Source: a bacterium (lineage in GTDB: Bacteria > Armatimonadota > Fimbriimonadia > Fimbriimonadales > JBAXQP01). Taken from it: DNA of 9,192 bases. The DNA lies in assembly GCA_037131655.1 (NCBI GenBank), contig JBAXQP010000090.1:1-9192 (forward strand), written 5' to 3'. The notes below the pieces were generated by a model. The model was not told where the DNA came from. It was given only the letters and a program-made list of their open reading frames with translations, and did not search any database. Made by a program: the position numbers and the translations under genes. Shown here in pieces: positions 1 through 6,365 of the stretch (the first letter of the stretch is position 1; every line of letters begins with the position of its first letter).

Positions 1-713
1 TCTTTTTTGTCAATGGCATCGATCATATTCAGAACTGTTTTTTCTGGTGCGCTTACTCTGAACATGAAGTACCAGACACCGCCTGCAGCAAGCGCTAGGA
101 TGACCAGGAGGCTAATGATAATCAGAGGGGCGGATGAGCTGCTTTTGGGCTCTTCCGGCCGTGTATAGCTTCTTGGATAGGCAGGCGCCTGGCTGGGAGC
201 GGGTGGTTTTGTGTCAGGTGAAGATTGCTCAGAAGGACGAGCACCTGATACCGGAGGAGGAGTTGATGAGGGTTGGGTCGGAAGCACATCACCGGCATCT
301 TTAGCACCCGAGCTTCGTTCCCATTCCATTATTACGTGAGCTTCGCCCTCTTTTTCCGTGCCGATTTTCTCCAGCAATCCTGCCGCGCCAGCATGCTTGG
401 GATCACATTGCAGCGCTTCCATAATAAGCAGGCGCCCATCGTCTTTTTTCCCCATCTTTACATATTGAGCACCCAGGTTATAAAAGGCTTGAGCGATGCT
501 GGGACGAAGAGATAAAGCCCGTTTGAAAGCTTCAACCGCTTCGTCGTTACGGTTGAGTTTCGAAAGACAAGCACCCAACATCGTCTGAAGATCGTAATCA
601 TCTTCGACTAACTTGCCGGCTTCCAGTAACTTTTGGATTACTTCTTCAACTTTTCCCTGCTGATATAACTCGAGCGTTAAAGCTCGAATTTCATCTGTTC
701 GTTCTTCATGCAT
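1..713 (-). CDS. TPR-repeat protein with single membrane anchor (C-terminus beyond window)
   Basis: The reading frame starts with ATG at 713 and stays open to base 1, giving 237 visible residues with the C-terminus missing. A purine-rich stretch (GGAAGGAATAGGG) precedes the start. Residues about 5-110 are helical with TPR-like spacing; the segment around 40-107 reads as two TPR units (for example AFYNLGAQYVKMGKKDDG). Residues about 140-195 form a Pro/Ser-rich linker. Residues 196-218 (PLIIISLLVILALAAGGVWYF) are a single membrane helix. Only about 19 residues of the following domain are visible (EKTVLNMIDAIDKK). There is no N-terminal signal peptide, so the TPR part is probably cytoplasmic and the tail probably outside; that topology is inferred. 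TPRs mediate protein-protein contact, and the partner is unknown. It lies 168 bp after the methyltransferase gene and has its own candidate promoter. Confidence 0.8.
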   Translation of the reverse strand, partial: MHEERTDEIRALTLELYQQGKVEEVIQKLLEAGKLVEDDYDLQTMLGACLSKLNRNDEAVEAFKRALSLRPSIAQAFYNLGAQYVKMGKKDDGRLLIMEALQCDPKHAGAAGLLEKIGTEKEGEAHVIMEWERSSGAKDAGDVLPTQPSSTPPPVSGARPSEQSSPDTKPPAPSQAPAYPRSYTRPEEPKSSSSAPLIIISLLVILALAAGGVWYFMFRVSAPEKTVLNMIDAIDKK

Positions 714-753
714 AATTTTCCCTATTCCTTCCCTAAATCCCCGAATTTAAATT

Positions 754-781
754 GTTATAGGCTTATTCGAGATAGTGTCCT
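754..781 (-). promoter_or_regulatory. Candidate sigma-70-type promoter for the TPR gene
   Basis: On the minus strand, AGGACA (781-776, 4 of 6 to TTGACA) is followed after 16 bp by TATAAC (759-754, 5 of 6 to TATAAT). It would start transcription about 34 nt before the ATG at 713. The match is by eye only. It suggests the TPR gene need not depend on read-through from the methyltransferase gene. Confidence 0.35.
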
Positions 782-881
782 ATAATTCCTCTTTTTTTGG
801 TTATCTTCATGCAAACCGATAGAATTATGAACGAAATCAACCACAGAAAACCCATTTCTTAGTTTTCGTTCCCTATTCCCC

Positions 882-1679
882 TTAAATCGTCTCGATAGAC
901 ATCTCAGCGCCGTGGGTTTTTAGGCGGTTTTGGGTTATTTGGAGTGCTTGGGGGGAGTGATCACAGGCTAAGAATCGACGGTTTAGGCGTTGGGCTACAG
1001 CAGGGGTGGTGCCGCTTCCGCAGCAGAAATCAGCCACTAAGTCGCCTTCGTCGGAGCTTGCGAGAATTATCTTTTCTAACAAGCCTTCGGGTTTTTGAGT
1101 GGGGTAACCGTTTCGTTCGTTGGTGCCGGTGCCCAATGTGAGTTCCCAAACATCTCTGGGTTGGGCGTATCTATATTGCTTACCGGTCTCTTCATCAATG
1201 TAGTAGGGCACGTTTTTATAACCGTAGTGGTGGGATTGGACAGATTTCTCAGGGATGACATTGAACTTGCGCTTGTCTGATACTTGGTATAGAAGGATCG
1301 TGTCGTGCTTTCGTCCAAAGTAGCGTTTGGTCACGCCGCCCGTGCGATAAGACCAGATTATCTCATTCACAAAGTTGTCATAGCCAAAAATTTTGTCCAT
1401 CTCGACCTTCACATAATGAACCGCATGCCAATCAAGGTGGACATAGAGGCTGCCGCTGGGTTTCAAGAGGCGTTTGGCTTCAATGAGGCGGCTATTGAGC
1501 CACTTTAGATACTCTTCCAAGCCATTCTTCCATACGTCGCTAAAGGCTCGCTTTCCGTCTGAATTGTAGTGTTTGCCGCTATAGAATGGGGGGTCAAAAT
1601 AGATGAGGTCGATGCTTTCGGACTCGAGTTGCTTCATGAGGACGAGATTATCCCCGAGAACAAGGCGGTTGGCGCTCAT
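882..1679 (-). CDS. Beta-class DNA methyltransferase, probably N6-adenine, no restriction partner visible
   Basis: This 265-residue protein has the motif order of beta-class amino-methyltransferases. The catalytic motif IV comes first (YFDPPF, residues 27-32), then a middle stretch likely to hold the target-recognition region (about 110-185). The motif GYPTQKPEGLLEKII (191-205) follows, and last the SAM-binding motif I (DFCCGSGTT, 217-225). A DPPF rather than SPPY motif favours adenine N6 over cytosine N4, but does not prove it. Its length is a complete small methyltransferase, without the extra C-terminal domain of CcrM-type enzymes. The start overlaps the stop of the Nif3-like gene as ATGA (1679-1676), with GGTGGA six bases upstream, so translation is probably coupled. 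No endonuclease gene lies on either side, so it looks like an orphan enzyme. The recognition sequence cannot be read from the protein. Confidence 0.92.
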   Translation of the reverse strand: MSANRLVLGDNLVLMKQLESESIDLIYFDPPFYSGKHYNSDGKRAFSDVWKNGLEEYLKWLNSRLIEAKRLLKPSGSLYVHLDWHAVHYVKVEMDKIFGYDNFVNEIIWSYRTGGVTKRYFGRKHDTILLYQVSDKRKFNVIPEKSVQSHHYGYKNVPYYIDEETGKQYRYAQPRDVWELTLGTGTNERNGYPTQKPEGLLEKIILASSDEGDLVADFCCGSGTTPAVAQRLNRRFLACDHSPQALQITQNRLKTHGAEMSIETI

Positions 1680-2776
1680 ATCAATTCCACCGTCACCTGG
1701 CGGGGTTCGAGGTGTTCTTTTAGGTAATCCGCTAGCTTTTTAACTCCGGGCATTTCGGTTGGGCCATGGCCGGCATCAATTAGGGCAATCTTTCTGGCGA
1801 TAGCCTCCCAAGTGTGATGATGGCGAGTTTCACCGGTCACCAAAACATCAACTCCTGCATGCTTGGCCTGGGCGAGATAGTCCCCACCGGAACCACCAAC
1901 AACCGCAACGCACCGGATTAGAGTGTGGTCCGCTCCCCAATACCGGATTGGCTCATAGTCGAGAACCTTGCCGACAATCTTGGCGAATTCAGACAATTGT
2001 ATTGGGTTTGGCAACCGTCCTATCCGGCCTATTCCCATCTGCGACATCGGCTTTAACGGATATACATCAAAAGGCGGTTCCTCATAGGGGTGAACACGCT
2101 TGAGGGTTTCAATTGCATCGTTTAAGTGGATTTCATCGACTGCCATTTCAATTCGCAGTTCGCTGACGGATTCCCTCTTGCCTGCATGGCCGATATGAGG
2201 ATGGGAATCGGGAGGCGCTTCGAAAGTGCCTGTACCCTGTTGTGAAAAAGCGCATCGTTTATATTCGCCGACAACCCCGGCTCCTACTGCCGCCATTTCA
2301 TCGATTAAACGGGACGCATTTCCCTCCGGTATGAAGGTAACGATTTTATACTGATGAGGCGTAATCTCACCACCGAGTTGGCGTACTTCGATAAGCTCTA
2401 GAGCTTCGGCGAGGGCATCATTAACTCCCCCCGGCGCAATATCGAGATTGGTATGAGCCGAAAAAAGCGCTATCTTGTGTTCACACAATGACTGAACGGC
2501 TTCACCAATTGGATCATCAAACGAAATGCTTTGTAAAGGACGGAAGATGAGAGGGTGATGCGTGACGAGCAATTGAGCGTTTTGGTATGAGGCTGCGGCA
2601 ACAGTTTTTGGGGTGGCATCTAATGCGACCATGACCTTATTAACAACCGCTGAACGTGAACCGACCTGTAAGCCGATAGGGTCATTAGGGAGCGCATAGA
2701 CAGGCGGCGCTAGTTTTTCCACTAGCGCCACGACATCTGCAACGGTTGTCTTAACGGGCTTCAGGCTTTCGCTCAT
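1676..2776 (-). CDS. Nif3-like dinuclear metal centre protein (DUF34/YbgI-YqfO family, long form)
   Basis: The 366-residue protein matches the long DUF34/Nif3 form with an inserted middle domain. N-terminal metal-binding motifs are THHPLIF (72-78) and HTNLD (108-112), followed by APGGVNDALAEAL. The insert (about 140-245) is the CutA/PII-like domain and includes GTGTF (181-185) and HPYEEPPFDVYPL (229-241). The C-terminal metal half has GETRHHH (315-321) and DAGHGPTE (334-341). Family members form toroidal hexamers with a two-metal site. They are often annotated 'GTP cyclohydrolase I type 2', but that activity is not general and the true role is uncertain. The start at 2776 has GAGAGGG just upstream. 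It lies 23 bp after the decarboxylase gene and overlaps the methyltransferase start by 4 bp, so it probably sits mid-operon. Confidence 0.93.
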   Translation of the reverse strand: MSESLKPVKTTVADVVALVEKLAPPVYALPNDPIGLQVGSRSAVVNKVMVALDATPKTVAAASYQNAQLLVTHHPLIFRPLQSISFDDPIGEAVQSLCEHKIALFSAHTNLDIAPGGVNDALAEALELIEVRQLGGEITPHQYKIVTFIPEGNASRLIDEMAAVGAGVVGEYKRCAFSQQGTGTFEAPPDSHPHIGHAGKRESVSELRIEMAVDEIHLNDAIETLKRVHPYEEPPFDVYPLKPMSQMGIGRIGRLPNPIQLSEFAKIVGKVLDYEPIRYWGADHTLIRCVAVVGGSGGDYLAQAKHAGVDVLVTGETRHHHTWEAIARKIALIDAGHGPTEMPGVKKLADYLKEHLEPRQVTVELI

Positions 2777-2799
2777 TTACCCTCTCGATGATGTTAGTT

Positions 2800-3750
2800 C
2801 TACTTTGAACTCAAATTAAGGCGTGTTCGTGCGTATTCGATGGTCTGCTTAAGGCCGTCTTCTAGCTTGACCTTCGGTTCCCAGCCCAATACGGTCCGCG
2901 CACGGGTGATGTCCGGTCTTCGCCTTTGAGGGTCATCCGGGGTGACCGGTTCTTTGAAGACGATCTCACTCTTGCTTCCGGCCAGTTCTTTGATAATATT
3001 GGCGAATTCGAGCATCGTATACTCATCGGGATTGCCGATGTTGACCGGATCGTTGTAATTGCTGTTGGCCAAACGCCATAGAGCCTCAACGACATCCGAA
3101 ACATAGCCGAAACTACGTGTTTGATCGCCAGGAGAATAGACGGTGAGCGGTTCATTTCTCAAGGCTTGGGCGATAAAGTTAGGCACCACGCGGCCGTCAT
3201 CCATTCTCATTCGCGGGCCATAAGTATTGAACAAACGCGCGATGCGGGTGTCAAGCTCGTGATAGCGATGATAAGCCATCGTCATTGCTTCAGCAAAACG
3301 CTTTGCCTCATCATAGACCCCTCGAACGCCGACAGGGTTGACATTGCCCCAATAATCTTCTTGTTGAGGATGAATGGCCGGATCGCCATAAACTTCTGAA
3401 GTCGAAGTGATAAGGAATGTCGCTTTTTTTGCCTTTGCCAACCCCAAAGCTTTATGGGTGCCCAGAGCGCCAACTTTTAAGGTTTGGATGGGATATCTAA
3501 CGAAATCAATAGGGCTGGCCGGTGATGCCAGGTGAAACACAAAATCAATAGGACCGTCGACGAAAAGGTATTCGGTAACGTCATATTTAATAAAAGAAAA
3601 ATTCGGATCGCCCATGTGGCTAGCGATATTGTCTGTGCTGCCTGTAATCAGGTTATCGAGCACAACCACTTGCCATCCTTCTTTAAGAAGGCGATCTACG
3701 AGATGGGATCCAACAAAACCGGCTCCGCCGGTAACCAGTGCACGCGTCAT
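2800..3750 (-). CDS. uxs: UDP-glucuronate decarboxylase (UDP-xylose synthase), extended SDR family
   Basis: The 316-residue protein is a full-length extended short-chain dehydrogenase that should convert UDP-glucuronate to UDP-xylose using bound NAD. The Rossmann motif GGAGFVG is at 8-14 and HLASPASP at 73-80. TSTSEVYGDP (115-124) carries the family's acidic active-site residue, E119. The catalytic pair is Y146/K150 in YDEAKR. FNTYGPRMRMDDGRVVPNF (174-192), TRSFGYVSD (211-219) and the RRRPDI segment near 276-281 closely resemble animal and bacterial UXS, which separates it from 4-epimerases and dTDP-glucose dehydratases. UDP-xylose feeds cell-surface polysaccharide or glycan synthesis. No glycosyltransferase is nearby to show the end product. 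The start is fixed by a strong AGGAGGA site at 3756-3762. It is the first gene of the uxs-nif3-methyltransferase set. Confidence 0.93.
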   Translation of the reverse strand: MTRALVTGGAGFVGSHLVDRLLKEGWQVVVLDNLITGSTDNIASHMGDPNFSFIKYDVTEYLFVDGPIDFVFHLASPASPIDFVRYPIQTLKVGALGTHKALGLAKAKKATFLITSTSEVYGDPAIHPQQEDYWGNVNPVGVRGVYDEAKRFAEAMTMAYHRYHELDTRIARLFNTYGPRMRMDDGRVVPNFIAQALRNEPLTVYSPGDQTRSFGYVSDVVEALWRLANSNYNDPVNIGNPDEYTMLEFANIIKELAGSKSEIVFKEPVTPDDPQRRRPDITRARTVLGWEPKVKLEDGLKQTIEYARTRLNLSSK

Positions 3751-3768
3751 GAATATCCTCCTAGCCTA

Positions 3769-3797
3769 AGTGTAGCATTCGCGCCTTAAGCTGTCAA
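3769..3797 (-). promoter_or_regulatory. Sigma-70-type promoter for the uxs-nif3-methyltransferase operon
   Basis: On the minus strand, a perfect TTGACA (3797-3792) is followed after exactly 17 bp by TACACT (3774-3769, 4 of 6 to TATAAT). The predicted start point is near 3762, which would leave a leader of only about 12 nt holding the Shine-Dalgarno AGGAGGA (3762-3756). The first transcribed bases may therefore be the ribosome site itself. Confidence 0.6.
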
Positions 3798-3805
3798 CTC
3801 TACCA

Positions 3806-3834
3806 GGTATAAGTAGGCTTACGAATAATCTTAA
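3806..3834 (-). promoter_or_regulatory. Possible second, upstream promoter for uxs
   Basis: On the minus strand, TTAAGA (3834-3829, 4 of 6) is followed after 17 bp by TATACC (3811-3806, 4 of 6). It sits directly upstream of the stronger promoter at 3769-3797 and could act in tandem with it. The match is weak and may be chance in this AT-rich divergent intergenic region (3751-4025). I found no convincing plus-strand promoter there for the lipoprotein gene. Confidence 0.22.
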
Positions 3835-4025
3835 TACTTCCTTCTAACCCCTCAATTTTTACCACTATCAGAAATAAAGTGTGGGGCTATGAGCATTTGT
3901 GTGGATTGATCAGTGGTATTTCGTTAAAGAAGAGGATTGCGAAAATTCCGCTAGTTGAAAAGAAGGAATATGGGTATTCTACGGAGAAGAGTAGGGTTTA
4001 GGTCAGAAAAATGGAGGGGACCTAG

Positions 4026-4886
4026 ATGAGAACAGTATGGATATTAGTAATCGCGATTTTGACGATGGGTATTATCGGATGTGGCAAGCCAGACCCAAAG
4101 CTAGGTGACGTGCTCATTAACCCAAAAGACGGCGCTGAGATGGTGTGGGTTCCCGCTGGGGAGTTTACAATGGGCAGCACGGATGAGCAGACCGCCGCCG
4201 CACTGAAAGAGTTGCCGAAGGAATACCAGGAGATTCTCAAGTCCTTTTTTGATGCTGAGAAACCACAGCGCAAGGTGCACTTGGATGGCTATTGGATGTA
4301 TAAGTACGAAGTAACGGTGGCGCAGTACCGTAAGTTCTGTGAGGCGACGAAAAGGTCATTGCCGAAAGCTCCAGATTGGGGATGGAAAGAGAATCACCCG
4401 ATGGTGATGGTGTCATGGCAGGATGCAGCAGACTATGCGAAGTGGGCTGGTGTCGCTTTGCCAACTGAAGCACAGTGGGAGAAAGCGGCACGAGGAACCG
4501 ATGGAAGAACATACCCGTGGGGTAATGATTGGGATGTCTCGAAGTGTGCGAACAGCGTGGGGAAAGAGTTAAAGAGTACTTATGTAGTTGGAAGCTATCC
4601 TGCCGGTGTAAGCCCTTATGGCTGTATGGATATGGCGGGGAATGTATGGGAGTGGTGTGCGGATTGGTATGATCCGAACTACTACATGGTTACACCGACC
4701 AAAAACCCGACCGGCCCATCAGGGGCGGTGACGTTCGAAGTAGCTGGCAGAAGTTTTGAGGGCACTCATGTGTGGCGCGGGGGTTCGTGGCTCAACGACT
4801 CCTACGATTACTTCCGCTGCGTCCACCGCCTCGCTCCGACGTACCGTTACCTCGGCCACGGTTTCCGTTGTGCCAGGACTCCGTAA
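4026..4886 (+). CDS. FGE-sulfatase/SUMF1-fold lipoprotein with DGR-type variable C-terminus
   Basis: This 286-residue protein starts with a lipoprotein signal, MRTVWILVIAILTMG plus lipobox IIGC with Cys19, so it should be exported and lipid-anchored. The rest is an FGE-sulfatase domain: MVWVPAGEFTMGS (39-51), YKYEVTVAQYRKF (92-104), HPMVMVSWQDAADYAKW (124-140), LPTEAQWEKAARG (145-157), YPWGND (163-168), GCMDMAGNVWEWCADWYD (199-216), RGGSW (251-255) and GFRCARTP (279-286). In active formylglycine-generating enzymes two cysteines follow the GGS motif. Here those places hold N257 and D261, so catalysis is unlikely. The C-terminus (256-281) fits the variable region of DGR target proteins, which use this C-type-lectin fold to display diverse residues. 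A GGAGGGG site lies just before the ATG. A surface ligand-binding role is inferred. Being just a divergent FGE-like protein is the alternative. Confidence 0.9.
   Translation: MRTVWILVIAILTMGIIGCGKPDPKLGDVLINPKDGAEMVWVPAGEFTMGSTDEQTAAALKELPKEYQEILKSFFDAEKPQRKVHLDGYWMYKYEVTVAQYRKFCEATKRSLPKAPDWGWKENHPMVMVSWQDAADYAKWAGVALPTEAQWEKAARGTDGRTYPWGNDWDVSKCANSVGKELKSTYVVGSYPAGVSPYGCMDMAGNVWEWCADWYDPNYYMVTPTKNPTGPSGAVTFEVAGRSFEGTHVWRGGSWLNDSYDYFRCVHRLAPTYRYLGHGFRCARTP
4776..4886 (+). other. Candidate DGR variable region (VR) at the 3' end of the lipoprotein gene
   Basis: After the RGGSW anchor (codons 251-255), codons 256-280 end in C in 19 of 25 cases by hand count, against about 47 of the preceding 255. 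Many are NNC codons (CTC, GAC, TAC, CAC) that adenine-directed mutagenesis would make from AAC in a template repeat, and two end in T as from AAT. The protein pattern from 269 to 281 fits NNPNNRNNNNGFR, with P271, R274 and GFR constant and the N sites variable. The stretch ends in an unvarying-looking GFRCARTP at the stop codon, where the initiation of mutagenic homology would lie. The exact left edge is unknown. No template repeat, reverse transcriptase or Avd gene is in this window. Confidence 0.6.
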
Positions 4887-4923
4887 TTTCAGCTTTCCGC
4901 TTTACAGTTTGACTCTCAAAGGG

Positions 4924-4945
4924 GTCTGGGGGCTTGCCCCCAGAC
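4924..4945. repeat. GC-rich perfect hairpin downstream of the candidate VR
   Basis: GTCTGGGGG (4924-4932) and CCCCCAGAC (4937-4945) form a perfect 9-bp stem around a CTTG loop. It begins 37 bp after the lipoprotein stop codon. Neither strand has a T-tract after it, so it is not a typical intrinsic terminator. Characterised DGRs have a GC-rich hairpin or cruciform with a short loop at this place, where it promotes retrohoming. That role here is inferred. Confidence 0.7.
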
Positions 4946-4991
4946 GCTCGTAAAATTGTGAATAGTTGCGGGCATAGCATTGTCGGATTTT

Positions 4992-5018
4992 TTGCGTATA
5001 TCCCCCCCCCCATATAAC
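4992..5018 (+). promoter_or_regulatory. Weak promoter-like element whose spacer contains the poly-C tract
   Basis: TTGCGT (4992-4997, 3 of 6) and TATAAC (5013-5018, 5 of 6) are separated by 15 bp that include the ten-C run. The spacer is short, so the element would be weak as written and could change with tract length. It would give a long leader of about 140 nt before pyrF. Low confidence. Confidence 0.18.
5002..5011. repeat. Poly-C homopolymer tract (10 bp)
   Basis: Ten consecutive C residues are flanked by TATAT on the left (4997-5001) and ATATA on the right (5012-5016), which are mutual inverted repeats. Tracts this long slip readily during replication and are a known basis of phase variation in other bacteria. 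It is intergenic, between the lipoprotein gene and pyrF. Its length may also be a sequencing or assembly artefact. Confidence 0.85.
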
Positions 5019-5052
5019 CTAAAGTGTAGGTCAGTTGAATACTTATTGGATT

Positions 5053-5058
5053 TATAAT
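5053..5058 (+). promoter_or_regulatory. Possible -10 box for the pyrF operon
   Basis: A perfect TATAAT lies 107 bp before the pyrF start, in the only spacer that could hold the operon promoter. No acceptable -35 hexamer is found 16-18 bp upstream; TTGAAT at 5035-5040 is too close at 12 bp. It is therefore only a suggestion. Confidence 0.22.
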
Positions 5059-5165
5059 CGCATGACTTTGATATTACGCAATTGGTTCTGTATGCGGTAG
5101 TCTATTAACATGGGATTCAGGCTCTGAACAACAATGGGCAATATGGGAATTGGCGGTAGGGGATT

Positions 5166-5861
5166 ATGAAAGAAAAGATTATTGTTGCGCTGGATACCTC
5201 GGATATCGAGGAGGCAATCGGAACTATTAAAAAGCTTCGGGGGCATATTGACGCCTTCAAAATCGGCCAGGCGCTCACTTTAGCGAATGGGCTGAGCGCT
5301 ATCGCTCGATTGCAGGATGAAGGCGCCAAGCGAATTTTCCTCGATCTCAAATTTCATGATATTCCCAACAGTGTTGCGCTGGGCGTTAAAACGGCAGCCC
5401 AATATGGGGTGTGGATGCTCACAATTCATACGAGTGGCTTGCAAGCCATGATGGAAGCTGCCGCTAATGCCGCCCAGTCTTCAAATCATCCTCCGCTGGT
5501 AGTTGGCGTGACCGTCTTGACCAGCATTAACGAAGAGGCTCTCCGCAATGAGCTCGGAGTAGAACGACAACTAAAAACTCAAGTTATTGAACTAGCAAAG
5601 CTGGCGCAAGAGTCGGGACTTGACGGGGTAGTCGCTTCTCCTCATGAGGCCTCTAGCATCCGCCAGGTTGTCGGAGATCAGTTCGTCATCGTAACCCCAG
5701 GCATACGCTCTGCCGGTGGCACAACTCATGACCAACAGCGCATCGCTACCGCTCATGAGGCAATCGCAAATGGAGCAAGCTATCTGGTGGTAGGCCGAGC
5801 CATAACCGAAGCCGACGACCCGATAGCAGCATTGAATAATCTCGTAGGTGACGGGCAATAG
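5166..5861 (+). CDS. pyrF: Orotidine 5'-phosphate decarboxylase, type 1
   Basis: The enzyme makes UMP from orotidine 5'-phosphate, the last step of de novo pyrimidine synthesis. The 231-residue length is normal for the bacterial type 1 form. The catalytic Asp-Lys-Asp array is in DLKFHDIPN (60-68; D60, K62, D65). Other family motifs are IIVALDTSD (5-13), FKIGQAL (31-37), GVTVLTS (114-120), TPGIR (177-181, phosphate-binding) and GRAIT (210-214). A TAGGGG site stands just before the ATG, which fixes the start. It is the first gene of a cluster with tspO (21 bp downstream) and mutY. No other pyr gene is near, so the pathway genes appear scattered. The long upstream spacer (4887-5165) holds the hairpin and the poly-C tract. 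Confidence 0.96.
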   Translation: MKEKIIVALDTSDIEEAIGTIKKLRGHIDAFKIGQALTLANGLSAIARLQDEGAKRIFLDLKFHDIPNSVALGVKTAAQYGVWMLTIHTSGLQAMMEAAANAAQSSNHPPLVVGVTVLTSINEEALRNELGVERQLKTQVIELAKLAQESGLDGVVASPHEASSIRQVVGDQFVIVTPGIRSAGGTTHDQQRIATAHEAIANGASYLVVGRAITEADDPIAALNNLVGDGQ

Positions 5862-5882
5862 CAATCCAACGTATAGATTAAT

Positions 5883-6365
5883 ATGACCTCTATAAATTGG
5901 TGGAAACTCATTTCGGCAGTTTTGGTTTGCGAGCTTGCGGGTGTTATCGGGAGCGTTTTTACGATGTCGGCAATTCCTGCTTGGTATGAGACGCTAAAAA
6001 AGCCTTCATTTAACCCCCCGAACTGGATTTTTGGGCCGGTTTGGACACTTCTTTATCTCCTAATGGGGATTGCGCTCTATCTGGTCTGGCAGAGTAAATC
6101 GAACCCAGAGCTTAAGTCATATGCGCTCATCGCTTTTGGTGTTCAATTACTGTTGAATGCCCTCTGGTCGATTATTTTCTTTGGGTTAAAATCTCCAATG
6201 GGAGCGCTTGTTGAGATAGGTTTGCTTTGGGCATCTATCTTGGTGAGTATCATCCTTTTCTTTAAAATCTCACAAGTTGCGGGTTTCATTCTCCTGCCAT
6301 ATATTTTGTGGGTGAGCTTCGCTGCCATTCTTAATGCTGCTATTGCCATACTTAATCGGAAATGA
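5883..6365 (+). CDS. tspO: TspO/MBR family tryptophan-rich membrane protein
   Basis: The 160-residue protein has the five-helix layout of TspO, the bacterial relative of the mitochondrial translocator protein that binds porphyrins and cholesterol-like ligands. The family signature PAWYETLKKPSFNPPNWIFGP (32-52) ends the first periplasmic loop and leads into helix 2. NALWSIIFFG (92-101) is in helix 3, and LPYILWVSFAAILN (138-151) is in helix 5. It is an inner-membrane protein tied to tetrapyrrole or oxidative-stress responses in studied bacteria; its exact role is not settled. No strong Shine-Dalgarno precedes the ATG at 5883. The gene follows pyrF by 21 bp, so it may rely partly on translation from that gene. 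Its stop overlaps the mutY start as ATGA (6362-6365). Confidence 0.95.
   Translation: MTSINWWKLISAVLVCELAGVIGSVFTMSAIPAWYETLKKPSFNPPNWIFGPVWTLLYLLMGIALYLVWQSKSNPELKSYALIAFGVQLLLNALWSIIFFGLKSPMGALVEIGLLWASILVSIILFFKISQVAGFILLPYILWVSFAAILNAAIAILNRK

Noticed and set aside
273..515. 80-residue plus-strand frame inside the TPR gene
   Set aside because: The minus strand here encodes a coherent TPR, linker and membrane helix; the plus frame has no motif.
846..867. GAAAAC/GTTTTC inverted repeat after the methyltransferase gene, considered as a terminator
   Set aside because: The stem is only 6 bp and AT-rich, with a 10-nt loop and no following T-run on the minus strand.
2862..3789. Several open frames opposite or shifted within the uxs gene (for example 3121-3399 and 3532-3789 on plus)
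   Set aside because: They lie on or against a well-supported full-length SDR gene and their translations show no family motif. They are frame shadows.
5116..5128. TTCAG-GCT-CTGAA short inverted repeat before pyrF, considered as an operator or attenuator
   Set aside because: A 5-bp stem with a 3-nt loop is expected often by chance, and there is no T-tract or leader peptide to support attenuation.
4887..5165. Spacer examined for a DGR template repeat, Avd-like or reverse transcriptase fragment
   Set aside because: There is no AAC-rich near-copy of the 4776-4886 stretch and no open frame of useful length; only the hairpin, the poly-C run and promoter-like words are present.
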